Made by a program: the position numbers and the translations under genes. From positions 2,666,001-2,730,000 of the forward strand of contig NZ_CP042172.1 of the NCBI RefSeq assembly GCF_005937985.2: DNA of 64,000 nucleotides. Reading direction: 5' to 3'. This stretch comes from Arthrobacter sp. KBS0702 (GTDB taxonomy: Bacteria > Actinomycetota > Actinomycetes > Actinomycetales > Micrococcaceae). Below, one piece after another: positions 32,201 to 40,538 of the stretch (position 1 is its first letter; each line of letters starts with the position of its first letter). Under the pieces are notes generated by a model. That model was given only the letters and a program-made list of their open reading frames with translations, was not told the DNA's origin and did not search any database.

Positions 32201-33464
32201 AGCACCCCCAGCGCTGGCGCACGTTGTGCAGGGATGCGACGTGGTCCATGAGGGCGTGCCGGTGCTCGGTCAGCGTGGAGTGCAGGTTCTTCAGCTGCGG
32301 TTCCAGCGACTTTTCGTTCCGGACGATCGCCCGGACCAGCTGGCCCTTGAGCTGCAGCGGCGTGGAGTTGCCGGCGAGTTGGACGAGCAGCGACTCGAGC
32401 CCGAGTGACTCCAGTTGGGCCGAGATCTCACCGAGGCTGGCCCGCCGGTCGCCGACCACCAGGACGCTTTTGCCCTCGTCGACGAGGGCGCCGATGGTGT
32501 TGATGGCGGTCTGCGTCTGGCCGGTCCCGGGCGGGCTGCTGACCACCAGGGAGTCACCGGCACGGACGGCGTCCACGACATACTGCTGGTCCGTGTCGGC
32601 GTCGAGCAGCAGGAGTTCGTCGGCCGGGCTGCGTTCATCGGTGCTCGGGAAGCGCCCTTCCTTGAGCTCGGGGACATCCACCGGAGTGCCGGCGGCGGCC
32701 CGTCCGAGCGCGGCCACGAGCGGGTTGTGCTGGTTGATCCAGGGGTCGTCCAGGTTCCCGGAGAGGTCGGCGAACGTGGAGACCAGGAGGTTGTGCTCGA
32801 TGTCCGCGCCGTGGATCGACTGGATCAGGGTGCCAAGGCGGTCCAGGACCGGCTGCGGGTCGTACCGGGCCGTGCTGTAGGCCATCCGGGTCACTGCATT
32901 GACGTCGAAGACGATCCCGTGGATGGTCTTCAGGTGCCGGATCAGGGCGGGGTTGATCCGGGCCTGTTCGGTGAGCTGCAGTTCGTAGTCGTCCTCGCCG
33001 GGGCGGACGGTCAGGGAAACGGCGGTGAGCATGACCGGCGCGGACACGCGCTGGGGCTTGCCGCCGACGGCGGAGGTCCAGACGACGGTTCCGGCCGAGA
33101 GGTAGCCGGCGTCGATGCCCCGGTCGTTGGCGAGCTCGAAGATCTTGGAGCGGAGGTTGCGCGACGCGCGCGCCGCGACGACGTACTGCTGGCGGTCCCG
33201 GATCAGGGTGGACAGGCGGGTCCGGCGCCCGGCCATCAACTGGGCCAGGCCGGAGGGATGGGCGTGCGTCAGGTCAATGGAGCCTTCGGGCGTTTTCGTG
33301 AAACGCAGCATGGTGTCTGCTCCGGTGACGGGCTTGAGACCCGACAGCCATTTCCTGAACTCCTCGGAGCCCTCGGGGTGGCCTTGACCAACTGACACTT
33401 CTGCCTTCTTTTCTGTGCTCACGGTTTCTGAGTTCGCGCGGGACGCCCTGGACCATACCGGCAT
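29271..33464 (-). CDS. Large helicase/nuclease-like protein with degenerate ATPase motifs
   Basis: 1397 residues. An N-terminal domain precedes an SF1-type helicase core. Where GPPGTGKS is expected the sequence is SPPGTGQTQT (about residues 310-319), so the Walker A lysine is Gln. Where DEASQ is expected it is LDAEATSLQ (about 845), and GDDKIASP replaces the GDxxQLPP motif. Motif VI-like LAMTRARRSLHVLS remains. A Vsr-like nuclease-type domain (VAIESDG ... LLERMGWRYMPLWTIEVF) follows at about 1195-1240, then a polar disordered tail. ATG 33464 follows TACCCT by seven bases; GTG 33422 is an alternative. Probably non-hydrolysing; function unknown. Confidence 0.75.
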   Translation of the reverse strand: MPVWSRASRANSETVSTEKKAEVSVGQGHPEGSEEFRKWLSGLKPVTGADTMLRFTKTPEGSIDLTHAHPSGLAQLMAGRRTRLSTLIRDRQQYVVAARASRNLRSKIFELANDRGIDAGYLSAGTVVWTSAVGGKPQRVSAPVMLTAVSLTVRPGEDDYELQLTEQARINPALIRHLKTIHGIVFDVNAVTRMAYSTARYDPQPVLDRLGTLIQSIHGADIEHNLLVSTFADLSGNLDDPWINQHNPLVAALGRAAAGTPVDVPELKEGRFPSTDERSPADELLLLDADTDQQYVVDAVRAGDSLVVSSPPGTGQTQTAINTIGALVDEGKSVLVVGDRRASLGEISAQLESLGLESLLVQLAGNSTPLQLKGQLVRAIVRNEKSLEPQLKNLHSTLTEHRHALMDHVASLHNVRQRWGCSPYEAMQSLAALTAIHPAPATTVRLKRSVLDSIRDREELAGRLRRAAELGSFSRASTMSPWHGARLLTRKETQEAQQVARSVAEKLPQLRERMSGVAEHAEIRLGETFAEWGDQIDLLVAVRESLDKFTPDIFDRPVHDLISATAPSAWRRERNIDMPSMQRSRLRRVAKEYVRPGVHIADLHSSLVLVQDQRATWAEYATTQRHPAVPSGLAEITALYRELEAELAELGAAVRHTRAGGAVHETPYNELVERLERLVADTGTLETLPERTLLVENMREHGLGELLADLAEREVPAESVAAELELAWWQSALEAMISGDDYLAMSDGDALRQLEAEYRLADNAHIASGAARLRWKLAERWRAALTEHPRQAELLRSLLKDGRVTPAALTAQSPELVPRLVPVWSVSPYLLTTLLPAEQRFDAVVILDAEATSLQAVLPAVARSRQVIAFGDDKIASPRSFSVGVERLAAGENPHQRVDSAYQALTAVLPVWKLRTVYRAVDEDLVRQLSKGFYAGELRRLPEGQSATGLDRALTVEYLPDGTGLPSADHDGVESVVAEVNRVVELVFEHARLRPRTSLAVVTGSLRHAARIGEAIRLQLPNYPLLGSFFTAGDESFRVVDLERAQGLVRDRVIFSPGYGRTPHGRALHSLGPLSADGGRAKFALAMTRARRSLHVLSCFRPEDLDVSRLSHGAVDFYELLDREIAGNSDLGSPASRAAASEQALGADPLVADLGDRLRARGARVWHQYDGVLDMVAAADPMHTIGQDDAEIPSPVAIESDGTERYRRMSVRERSRLRPQLLERMGWRYMPLWTIEVFTDPSACADRIGGYLGLEKPVAASRLRSSPGFSDDIENLSVEDGRHSYGGSAAAPQGWSADGDRGQETAIGNKEAGGMSADGDNQNNNTRGGDRDQSVADATSPDVPAREAVPAEMRQRSAAEGVLPNKAAEDDPRRWGDQPGSYDHDAWLQEQKPPHWG

Positions 33465-33471
33465 GCTTTCG

Positions 33472-33477
33472 AGGGTA
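33472..33477 (-). promoter_or_regulatory. Leaderless -10 (TACCCT) of the helicase-like gene
   Basis: TACCCT, seven bases, then ATG 33464 on the minus strand. Confidence 0.45.
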
Positions 33478-33567
33478 GCCCGAATCAGGCGTCAGTGCCG
33501 GGCCGCAACACTGGCGCGGGTCAAATTCGTGGGGCAAGTCGCTTCCGAGCAACGGGCCGGAAAAGGA

Positions 33568-33599
33568 AATGGCCGGCCCCCGCAAGGAGGCCGGCCATT
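33568..33599 (-). terminator. Intrinsic terminator of guaA
   Basis: An 11-bp perfect stem (33568-33578 with 33589-33599) and a ten-base loop, eight bases after the guaA stop. On the minus strand it is followed by TTCCTTTTCC. Confidence 0.85.
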
Positions 33600-33606
33600 C
33601 ACACTG

Positions 33607-35196
33607 CTATTCCCACTCGATGGTTCCCGGCGGCTTGCTGGTGACGTCCAGCACGACGCGGTTGACGCCCTCCACCTCGTTGGTGATCCGGTTCGAGATC
33701 CGGGCCAGGAGATCGTAGGGCAGCCGCGACCAGTCGGCCGTCATGGCGTCTTCGGAGGACACCGGGCGCAGCACGATCGGGTGGCCGTAGGTGCGGCCGT
33801 CGCCCATCACGCCGACGCTGCGGACGTCTGCCAGCAGCACGACCGGCATCTGCCAGACCTCGTTGTCGAGGCCGGCGGCGGTCAGCTCGGCGCGGGCGAT
33901 GGCGTCGGCCTTCCGGAGCAGGTCCAGCCGTTCCTTGGTCACTTCGCCGACGATACGGATGCCGAGGCCCGGGCCCGGGAAGGGCTGGCGGCCGACGATT
34001 TCCTGCGGCAGGCCGAGCTGGGCGCCGACGGCGCGGACCTCGTCCTTGAACAGCGCGCGCAGCGGCTCAACGAGTTCGAACTGCAGGTCTTCCGGCAGGC
34101 CGCCCACATTGTGGTGGCTCTTGATGTTCGCTGCGCCCTCGCCGCCGCCGGATTCGACGACGTCGGGGTAGAGGGTGCCCTGGACGAGGAACTTGATCTT
34201 CTCGCCGTGCGCCGCGGCCTCCGCGATGATGGCCAGTTCTGCTTCCTCGAAGGCGCGGATGAATTCGCGGCCGATGATCTTCCGCTTGGTCTCGGGGTCG
34301 CTCACGCCGGCCAGGGCGGCCTGGAAGCGTTCCTGCTCATTGGCGACGTACAGCTTGACGCCGGTGGCGGCCACGAAGTCGCGTTCGACCTGTTCGGCTT
34401 CGCCTTCCCGCAGCAGTCCGTGGTCCACGAAGACGCAGGTCAGCTGGTCGCCGACGGCGCGCTGGACAAGGGCCGCGGCCACGGCGGAGTCGACGCCGCC
34501 GGAGAGCCCGCAGATCACCCGGGCGTCACCGATCTGCTCGCGGATCCGTTCAACCTGCTCGTCGAGGATGTTACCCGTGGTCCAGTTGGGTTCCAGCTTG
34601 GCGCCCTTGAACAGGAAGTTCTCCAGGACCTGCTGGCCGTAGGCGGAGTGCTTCACCTCGGGGTGCCACTGCACGCCGTAGAGGCACTTCTCTTCGTTGG
34701 CGAAGGCGGCCACATCTGCGCCCGCCGTCGTCGCGAGCACCTCGAAGCCCTCCGGGGCCTCGTGGACGGAGTCGCCGTGGCTCATCCAGGTGCTCTGGTG
34801 CTGCGGCATGCCCTCAAGAATGGAGCGGCCCTCGCCGAGGACGGTGGTCTCGGTGGAACCGTACTCCCGCAGGCCCGTCCGGGCCACCTTGCCACCCAGG
34901 GCGTTGGCCATGGCCTGGAAGCCGTAGCAGATGCCGAACACCGGGATCCCGGCCTCGAACAGGTCAGCGCCCACGCTCGGGGCGCCTTCGGCGTAGACGC
35001 TTGCGGGGCCGCCGGAGAGAATGATGGCGGCCGGGTTCTTGGCCAGCAGCTGCTCGGTGCTGTAGGTATGCGGAACGACTTCCGAATACACATTCGCTTC
35101 CCGGACGCGGCGGGCAATCAGCTGCGCGTACTGGGCACCGTAGTCAACAACCAGCACCGGCCTGTGGGACGTCTGGGATGCAGTGGGAGTGGTCAC
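33607..35196 (-). CDS. guaA: GMP synthase (glutamine-hydrolysing)
   Basis: Amidates XMP to GMP, the last step of GMP synthesis. 529 residues. The N-terminal class I amidotransferase has [11 protein letters not shown] (nucleophile Cys) and GVQWHPEV (His). The central ATP-pyrophosphatase has [14 protein letters not shown]. The C-terminal dimerisation domain ends [15 protein letters not shown], the invariant family terminus. GTG 35196 follows TAGGCT by six bases (leaderless). With guaB3 (39154) and guaB (45159) on the same strand it forms the guanine-synthesis block. Confidence 0.97.
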   Translation of the reverse strand: MTTPTASQTSHRPVLVVDYGAQYAQLIARRVREANVYSEVVPHTYSTEQLLAKNPAAIILSGGPASVYAEGAPSVGADLFEAGIPVFGICYGFQAMANALGGKVARTGLREYGSTETTVLGEGRSILEGMPQHQSTWMSHGDSVHEAPEGFEVLATTAGADVAAFANEEKCLYGVQWHPEVKHSAYGQQVLENFLFKGAKLEPNWTTGNILDEQVERIREQIGDARVICGLSGGVDSAVAAALVQRAVGDQLTCVFVDHGLLREGEAEQVERDFVAATGVKLYVANEQERFQAALAGVSDPETKRKIIGREFIRAFEEAELAIIAEAAAHGEKIKFLVQGTLYPDVVESGGGEGAANIKSHHNVGGLPEDLQFELVEPLRALFKDEVRAVGAQLGLPQEIVGRQPFPGPGLGIRIVGEVTKERLDLLRKADAIARAELTAAGLDNEVWQMPVVLLADVRSVGVMGDGRTYGHPIVLRPVSSEDAMTADWSRLPYDLLARISNRITNEVEGVNRVVLDVTSKPPGTIEWE

Positions 35197-35202
35197 CGTC
35201 CT

Positions 35203-35208
35203 AGCCTA
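35203..35208 (-). promoter_or_regulatory. Leaderless -10 (TAGGCT) of guaA
   Basis: TAGGCT, six bases, then GTG 35196 on the minus strand. Confidence 0.6.
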
Positions 35209-35292
35209 CGTTGCGCCGCCGGTCCCCCGCACCTTGAGAAGCCCCGGGTAAGCGAACTCACAGGACGCCGCTCCACTGTCCCGCAGGGCGGT

Positions 35293-35805
35293 TCAGTAGC
35301 GCTGCGGCGCCTGCGGGTTGGCCGCGAGTTCGGCCTCCACCTCGGCATGGAACTTCTTCTCCACAAAGAAGGACAGGAACGGCACGACGCCGCCGAGGGC
35401 CAGGATGATGAGCTTGGCAAAAGGCCAGCGCATGAGCGACCAGAGCCGGAAGTTGGACATCAGGTAGACGACGTACATCCAGCCGTGCACAATCAGCACC
35501 GCGACCGAAACGTTCACTCCCCCGATCACCCCGGGCGGCTCGGCGTCGGTGAAGCCGAAGCCGAACGGCTGGCCGGTGACGGCATTCGTGCCGCCAGCGA
35601 AGAGGTAGTGGCCAAAGACGTAGCGGGCGATCAGCTCGGCGCAGAGCAGGAGCAGCATGGAGCCCGTCAGGTACGCGAGCACCTTGTAGAACTTGAGGGC
35701 GGAGCGGATCTGCGCCTCGGTGCCGCCGAAGCGGCGCTTCCGGCCGCCGGGAGTTCCCGTTCCGTGGGGCTGCTGCGGCTGGATGGCCGGCTTGGGCTCG
35801 ATCAT
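35293..35805 (-). CDS. DUF3817 family membrane protein
   Basis: 170 residues, three hydrophobic segments (about 43-63, 97-117 and 127-147). The family signature KFYKVLAYLTGSMLLLL at the first helix and HGWMYVVYL later identify DUF3817, a small actinobacterial membrane family of unknown function. Its ATG overlaps the SURF1 stop by four bases (ATGA), so the two are translationally coupled. The pairing with SURF1 suggests a respiratory-membrane context. Confidence 0.85.
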   Translation of the reverse strand: MIEPKPAIQPQQPHGTGTPGGRKRRFGGTEAQIRSALKFYKVLAYLTGSMLLLLCAELIARYVFGHYLFAGGTNAVTGQPFGFGFTDAEPPGVIGGVNVSVAVLIVHGWMYVVYLMSNFRLWSLMRWPFAKLIILALGGVVPFLSFFVEKKFHAEVEAELAANPQAPQRY

Positions 35806-36668
35806 GGTTGCACTCTCGGTTCGATGGGATGCGGGTCGGTTTCGGAAGAATGAAGGTCACCGTGACTGCCCGCGGCGGCGAGCCGGGCGGCCTCTTCGTC
35901 CTGGGCGTCTTCGAGGCCGCGGCGGTAGTCGTCCTTGACCAGGCGCCACCAGATGAAGAGCGCAAAGCCGGCGAAGACCACCCATTCGGCGGCGTAGAAC
36001 AGGTTGAGCCAGTTCACCGTCTGCGCCGGCGGCTGCGGACCGATCGCCAGCGGCTTGATGGCGCCGGAGGCCGCCACATCCGCCCCGGCGGAGCGCTCGG
36101 CGCTGGCGGCGACGAAGCCGGGGTAGCTGCTGACGTCCCAAAGGTTGATGAGCTCCGCGACCGAGACGGCGCTGGCGCGGCCGGGTCCGGCGTCGGTGTT
36201 GGGTACCGGCGCCTCGGACGGGATGAGCCGGCCGGTCAGTTCAATGGAGCCCGACGGCGGCGCTGAGGCGTCCGCGGCGTCGGCCACCCAGCCGCGGGCC
36301 ACCGGAATCCAGGTCTGCGCCGAAGCTCCGGCGCCGGACAGGGCCGGGGCGCCTTGCACGGCGAAGGCGGAGACGATCCAGAACCCCTTGGCGCCGTCGT
36401 GGATCCGACCGGGCACAAGGACCTGCTTCTGCGGATCGTAGCTTCCGGTGACGGTAACCACTTGGTCGGCCACCGAGCCGGGAAAGAACTGTCCGGGCTT
36501 CAGGACCGAGGTCAGCGGGCGGGGCTCCTCAGTCCCGGTGGAAACCGGTACCTCGGCCCGCGTGGAGCGGCCGAACTGCCACTGGCTCAGCAGCACAAAG
36601 ACCCCGGAGATCACGAGCGCAAGCACGAGGCCTGCGATCCAGCGGGGTTTGAGGGCGGTTTTCAGCAC
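35802..36668 (-). CDS. SURF1 family protein
   Basis: Homologue of SURF1/Shy1, assembly factors of haem-copper cytochrome c oxidase. 288 residues: an N-terminal helix (about 10-28) with SQWQFGR right after, a periplasmic domain containing VTVTGSYDPQKQVLVPGR, and a C-terminal helix (NLFYAAEWVVFAGFALFIWW), then a charged tail. GTG 36668 follows TACGGT by six bases (leaderless). First of the two-gene SURF1-DUF3817 operon. Confidence 0.9.
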   Translation of the reverse strand: MLKTALKPRWIAGLVLALVISGVFVLLSQWQFGRSTRAEVPVSTGTEEPRPLTSVLKPGQFFPGSVADQVVTVTGSYDPQKQVLVPGRIHDGAKGFWIVSAFAVQGAPALSGAGASAQTWIPVARGWVADAADASAPPSGSIELTGRLIPSEAPVPNTDAGPGRASAVSVAELINLWDVSSYPGFVAASAERSAGADVAASGAIKPLAIGPQPPAQTVNWLNLFYAAEWVVFAGFALFIWWRLVKDDYRRGLEDAQDEEAARLAAAGSHGDLHSSETDPHPIEPRVQP

Positions 36669-36674
36669 CCCTTA

Positions 36675-36680
36675 ACCGTA
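36675..36680 (-). promoter_or_regulatory. Leaderless -10 (TACGGT) of the SURF1 gene
   Basis: TACGGT, six bases, then GTG 36668 on the minus strand. Confidence 0.55.
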
Positions 36681-36757
36681 CTTCGTCCGCGCGTAGAACA
36701 ACGAAACGGAACCCCGCTGCCCCAACAGTGTGGGCCCAGTGTGGGCCTGCCCCAATC

Positions 36758-37246
36758 TCAGTGATCGAAGAACACCAGGGACGAGTTGATCAGTTCGGAG
36801 ATCACCTCGGGGTCGTAGGCGCGGCGGAGGGACTCCCGGAAGGACTCCTTCGACAGCGAGCGCGCCAGGGTGGCGAGGACCTCCAGGTGGTCCGAGAAAG
36901 AACTGGCCGGGGTCGCAATCAGCAGGACCACCGTGGCCGGTCCGTCGGCGGCGCCGAAGTCCAGCGCTTTGCCGTACTTCGTGATGCCGACCGCGATCGA
37001 GGTCCGGGAGACAAACTCGCTGCGGGCGTGGGGCAGCCCGACGCCGCCGGGCAGGCCGGTTGCCAGCTGGTGCTCGCGGGCGTTGACGTGGCCGAGGAAT
37101 CCCTCGAGGTCCGAGATCCGGCCGGCGTCATACATCCGCTGCGCGAGCTGCGCCGCCGCGTCGAACTTGTCCTTCGCGTCCAGCTCCAGGACCACCATTT
37201 GCGGCGTGGTGAGGTCGGCATCGTACCGGTCCAGTGGTTCCGCCAA
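36758..37246 (-). CDS. PTS sugar transporter EIIA, fructose/mannitol type
   Basis: Phosphocarrier EIIA domain, 162 residues. His73 in GVGLPHARSEFV is the expected phosphorylation site, and the domain covers the whole protein. No EIIB/EIIC partners are near, so it may be regulatory or act with a transporter elsewhere. TTG 37246 is the start, with AAGGGA upstream. It lies 63 bases after glpD on the same strand, probably in the same transcript, hinting at a link to glycerol or polyol metabolism. Confidence 0.88.
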   Translation of the reverse strand: MAEPLDRYDADLTTPQMVVLELDAKDKFDAAAQLAQRMYDAGRISDLEGFLGHVNAREHQLATGLPGGVGLPHARSEFVSRTSIAVGITKYGKALDFGAADGPATVVLLIATPASSFSDHLEVLATLARSLSKESFRESLRRAYDPEVISELINSSLVFFDH

Positions 37247-37309
37247 GAGGTGTCCCTTCGATCTGGCGTCGGTGCACGCCGACAGGTAGTGCGCCGTGCG
37301 GCGCTCCGG

Positions 37310-39061
37310 TCAGCGCAGCGGGACGATGTCCTCCACGCCCATCCGTGCGGCGTCCGCGGATTCGTCGTCCGGCTGCTCCTGGCTCAACCGTTCGGCGTCG
37401 ACCCGGGCCAGGTAGTGCTTGATTTCGCTCTCGCGCTGCGCATCGCTCCAGCCGAGAACCTCACCCATCAGTTTAGCGACTACCGGGGCGGCGGACACAC
37501 CGCGGTCCCAGGCCTCGATCGAAATCCGGGTCCGGCGGGTCAGCACGTCCTGGACGTGCCTGGCGCCCTCGAACCGGGCCGCGTAGACGGCCTCGGCCGC
37601 CAGGTAGTCGTCCGCCCCCGGCAGCGGTTCGGCCAGTTCGTGGTTCTCTCCGATCAGGGCCAGCACTTCCGGCGCCATCGAGCCGTAGCGGTTGAGCAGG
37701 TGCTCGATCCGAGCGACGTGGACGCCGGTTTCCTCGGCCATCCGGTTGCGCTTGTTCCACGCCGCCTTGAACCCGCTCGCGCCGAGCAGCGGGATGGATT
37801 CCGTGCACGACGGCGGGACGCGTTCGTCCATGCTGCGTGTGGCCTCGTCCACGGCGTCCTTCGCCATGACCCGGTAGGTGGTCCATTTGCCGCCGGCGAC
37901 GACGACTAGGCCCGGAACCGGGTGCGCCACCACATGCTCGCGGGACAGCTTGGCCGTGGAGTCGTTCTCCCCCGCCAGCAGGGGCCGCAGGCCGGCGTAG
38001 ACGCCTTCGACGTCCTCGCGGGTCAGGGGCCGCTTGAGGACCTTGTTGACGTGTTCGAGGATGTAATCGATGTCCTTGCTGGACGCCGCGGGGTGCGCCT
38101 TGTCCAGGTGCCAGTCGGTGTCGGTGGTGCCGATGATCCAGTGCCGGCCCCACGGAATGACAAAGAGCACGGACTTCTCAGTCCGCAGGATCAGGCCCAC
38201 CGTGGACTGGAAGCGGTCCCGCGGCACCACCAGGTGGATGCCCTTGGAGGCCCGCACCTTCAGCTGGCCGCGGTCGGTGACCATGGCCTGGGTCTCGTCG
38301 GTCCAGACACCGGTGGCATTGATGACCTGCTTGGCCCGGATGTTGAAGCTCGAGCCGTCCTCGTGGTTGACGACCTTGGCCCCGACCACCCGCTCGCCCT
38401 CGCGCAGGAAGTCCACCACGGACATCTGGTTCACGGCATGCGCGCCGTAATAGGCGGCCGTCCGCACGAGGTTGGCGACGTACTTCGCGTCGTCGACCTG
38501 GCCGTCGTAGTAGCGGATGGACCCGACGAAGGCGTCGTCCTTGAGGCTCGGGGCCGCCCGCAGGGTGCCCCGGCGGCTCAGGTGCTTGTGGAACGGGACG
38601 CCGCGGCTGTGGCCGCCGGTGATGGACATGGCGTCGTAAAGGGCGATGCCGGATCCCACGTAGGGCCGCTCCACGAACCGTTTGGTCAGCGGGTACAGGA
38701 AGGGAACGGGCCGGGCCAGGTGCGGGGCGAGGACGGAAAGGATCAGCCCGCGCTCGTGCAGGGCCTCCTTGACGAGGGCGAAGTCCAGCATCTCCAGGTA
38801 GCGCAGTCCGCCGTGGATGAGCTTCGAGGACCGGGACGAGGTGCCGGCCGCCCAGTCGTTGGCCTCGACGATGCCGACGCTCAGGCCGCGGGTCACGGCA
38901 TCAAGGGCGGCACCGGAGCCGACAATGCCGCCGCCGACGATCAGGATGTCGAGTTCCTTGCCTGGCTCGGTGCTGGCCTTGAGCACAGCGAGGGACGCTT
39001 CGCGTTCCGCGGGTCCAAGCGCACCGCCGGCCAAGGGAGCACCACCGGGAAAACTGTTCAT
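37310..39061 (-). CDS. glpD: Glycerol-3-phosphate dehydrogenase (FAD)
   Basis: Oxidises sn-glycerol-3-phosphate to dihydroxyacetone phosphate and feeds electrons to the quinone pool. 583 residues. FAD-binding ILIVGGGIVGSGAALDA is near residues 39-55; SSRSSKLIHGGLRYLE and GGKWTTYRVMAKD are family signatures; the C-terminal alpha-helical DAO_C domain is present. ATG 39061 has GGAGG upstream. A 17-bp inverted repeat 28 bases before the start is a likely repressor site. Confidence 0.95.
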   Translation of the reverse strand: MNSFPGGAPLAGGALGPAEREASLAVLKASTEPGKELDILIVGGGIVGSGAALDAVTRGLSVGIVEANDWAAGTSSRSSKLIHGGLRYLEMLDFALVKEALHERGLILSVLAPHLARPVPFLYPLTKRFVERPYVGSGIALYDAMSITGGHSRGVPFHKHLSRRGTLRAAPSLKDDAFVGSIRYYDGQVDDAKYVANLVRTAAYYGAHAVNQMSVVDFLREGERVVGAKVVNHEDGSSFNIRAKQVINATGVWTDETQAMVTDRGQLKVRASKGIHLVVPRDRFQSTVGLILRTEKSVLFVIPWGRHWIIGTTDTDWHLDKAHPAASSKDIDYILEHVNKVLKRPLTREDVEGVYAGLRPLLAGENDSTAKLSREHVVAHPVPGLVVVAGGKWTTYRVMAKDAVDEATRSMDERVPPSCTESIPLLGASGFKAAWNKRNRMAEETGVHVARIEHLLNRYGSMAPEVLALIGENHELAEPLPGADDYLAAEAVYAARFEGARHVQDVLTRRTRISIEAWDRGVSAAPVVAKLMGEVLGWSDAQRESEIKHYLARVDAERLSQEQPDDESADAARMGVEDIVPLR

Positions 39062-39088
39062 CTCACGCCTCCATCCGGATCAAACCTC

Positions 39089-39105
39089 GTAGTGCACCAC
39101 ACTAC
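39089..39105. promoter_or_regulatory. Inverted repeat upstream of glpD
   Basis: GTAGTG (39089-39094), five bases, CACTAC (39100-39105), in the 92-base gap before glpD. Placement fits an operator for a glycerol-related repressor; the regulator is not in the window. Confidence 0.45.
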
Positions 39106-39153
39106 TTCCAAGTTCTCCGGATGGGCAGGGCTTTAACGGCCCCGGCGCAGGGC

Positions 39154-40290
39154 TTAGTTCCCGGCGTAGGGCGAGACGACGACGTCGACGCGCTGGAATT
39201 CCTTCAGGTCCGAGTAGCCGGTGGTCGCCATCGAGCGGCGCAGCGCACCGATCAGGTTCGAGGTGCCGTTGATGTGGTGGCCCGGGCCGAACAGGACCTC
39301 CTCGAGCGGGCCGACGGTGCCGACATTGGCCCGGTCGCCGCGGGGCAGTTCCAGGTGGTGGGCCTCCTGGCCCCAGTGCCAACCCTTGCCGGGCGCCTCT
39401 TCGGCCCGGGCCAGGGCGCTCCCGAGCATCACGGCGTCGGCGCCCATGGCGATGGCCTTGACGATGTCGCCGGAAGTTCCCATGCCGCCGTCGGCGATCA
39501 CATGCACGTAACGGCCGCCGGATTCGTCCATGTAGTCCCGGCGGGCGGCCGCGACGTCGGAGATGGCGGACGCCATCGGCGAGTGGATGCCCAGGGCACG
39601 GCGGGTGGTGGAGGTCGCGCCGCCGCCGAAGCCGACCAGGACGCCCGCGGCGCCGGTGCGCATCAGGTGCAGGGCCGGGGTGTAGCCGGCCGCCCCGCCG
39701 ACGATCACGGGGACGTCGAGTTCGTAGATGAACTGCTTGAGGTTCAGCGGCTCGTGGTCCTTGGAGACGTGTTCGGCCGAGACGGTGGTGCCGCGGATGA
39801 CAAAGATGTCGACGCCGGCGGCCACTACGGTCTTGTAGTGCTCCTGGGTGCGCTGCGGGGTCAGCGAGCCGGCCACTGTGACACCCGCGGCACGGATCTC
39901 GGCCAGCCGGGAGGTGATCAGTTCGGGCTGGATCGGGGCCTGGTACAGCTCCTGCATCCGGCGCGTGACGGCGGGGCTGTTGGCCTCGTTCTCGAGGGCG
40001 GCAATCTGGTCCAGCACCGGCTGGGGGTCCTCGTATCGGGTCCACAGCCCTTCCAGGTCGAGGACGCCGAGGCCGCCGAGCCGCCCCAGCGCGATGACCG
40101 TTTCCGGGGACATCGCGGAGTCCATCGGCGCGGCAATGACGGGCATGTCGAACTTGTAGGCATCGATCTGCCAGGAGACGGACACGTCCTTGGGGTCGCG
40201 CGTGCGCCGGTTGGGGACGATCGCTATGTCGTCCAGGGAGTAGGCACGACGCCCACGCTTGCCACGGCCAATCTCAATCTCGTAAGTCAC
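39154..40290 (-). CDS. guaB3: GuaB3 family IMP dehydrogenase-related protein
   Basis: TIM-barrel protein of the IMP dehydrogenase/GMP reductase superfamily, 378 residues, without the CBS pair of GuaB. PVIAAPMDSAMSPE and HVIADGGMGTSGDIVKAIAMG are clear family blocks. The catalytic loop reads GFGGGATSTTRRALG, so the usual cysteine is Thr or absent; from memory other actinobacterial GuaB3 proteins also lack it. Activity is therefore uncertain. GTG 40290 follows TAAAGT by six bases. Conserved neighbour of guaB. Confidence 0.92.
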   Translation of the reverse strand: MTYEIEIGRGKRGRRAYSLDDIAIVPNRRTRDPKDVSVSWQIDAYKFDMPVIAAPMDSAMSPETVIALGRLGGLGVLDLEGLWTRYEDPQPVLDQIAALENEANSPAVTRRMQELYQAPIQPELITSRLAEIRAAGVTVAGSLTPQRTQEHYKTVVAAGVDIFVIRGTTVSAEHVSKDHEPLNLKQFIYELDVPVIVGGAAGYTPALHLMRTGAAGVLVGFGGGATSTTRRALGIHSPMASAISDVAAARRDYMDESGGRYVHVIADGGMGTSGDIVKAIAMGADAVMLGSALARAEEAPGKGWHWGQEAHHLELPRGDRANVGTVGPLEEVLFGPGHHINGTSNLIGALRRSMATTGYSDLKEFQRVDVVVSPYAGN

Positions 40291-40296
40291 GTGCCC

Positions 40297-40302
40297 ACTT
40301 TA
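40297..40302 (-). promoter_or_regulatory. Leaderless -10 (TAAAGT) of guaB3
   Basis: TAAAGT, six bases, then GTG 40290 on the minus strand. Confidence 0.55.
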
Positions 40303-40404
40303 CTTGACGCGGCCGTTGGACCGGCGCGGCCCGTGCCGCAAGTCCTGCCCGCGCCGCAGGAGGAGGCCAGGAGGGCCCCAAATTAATCGATAGCTCACAC
40401 CTAC

Positions 40405-40453
40405 TTGACATGTTTTGTCAATAGTTTACAAAACCTGAAAATGCCTTTAGTTT
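40405..40453 (+). promoter_or_regulatory. Promoter and overlapping inverted repeats of the subtilisin gene
   Basis: TTTACA (40425-40430) and TAGTTT (40448-40453) with a 17-base spacer. Two perfect inverted repeats overlap the -35 region: TTGACA/TGTCAA (40405-40421) and GTTTTGT/ACAAAAC (40412-40434). This AT-rich island is unusual for the window and looks like a regulator site. Confidence 0.55.
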
Positions 40454-40472
40454 TGCTTTCGGCCGCCGGGGA

Positions 40473-40508
40473 GAATGCCCGGAAGCCTCCACCCAGTTCC
40501 GGGCATTC
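40473..40508 (+). promoter_or_regulatory. Long hairpin in the subtilisin mRNA leader
   Basis: GAATGCCCGGAA (40473-40484) and TTCCGGGCATTC (40497-40508) form a perfect 12-bp stem with a 12-base loop, between the promoter and the start at 40539. It could stabilise the mRNA or attenuate it. Confidence 0.5.
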
Positions 40509-40538
40509 CGCAGTGCCCGGTCATAGAAAGCAGAACCC

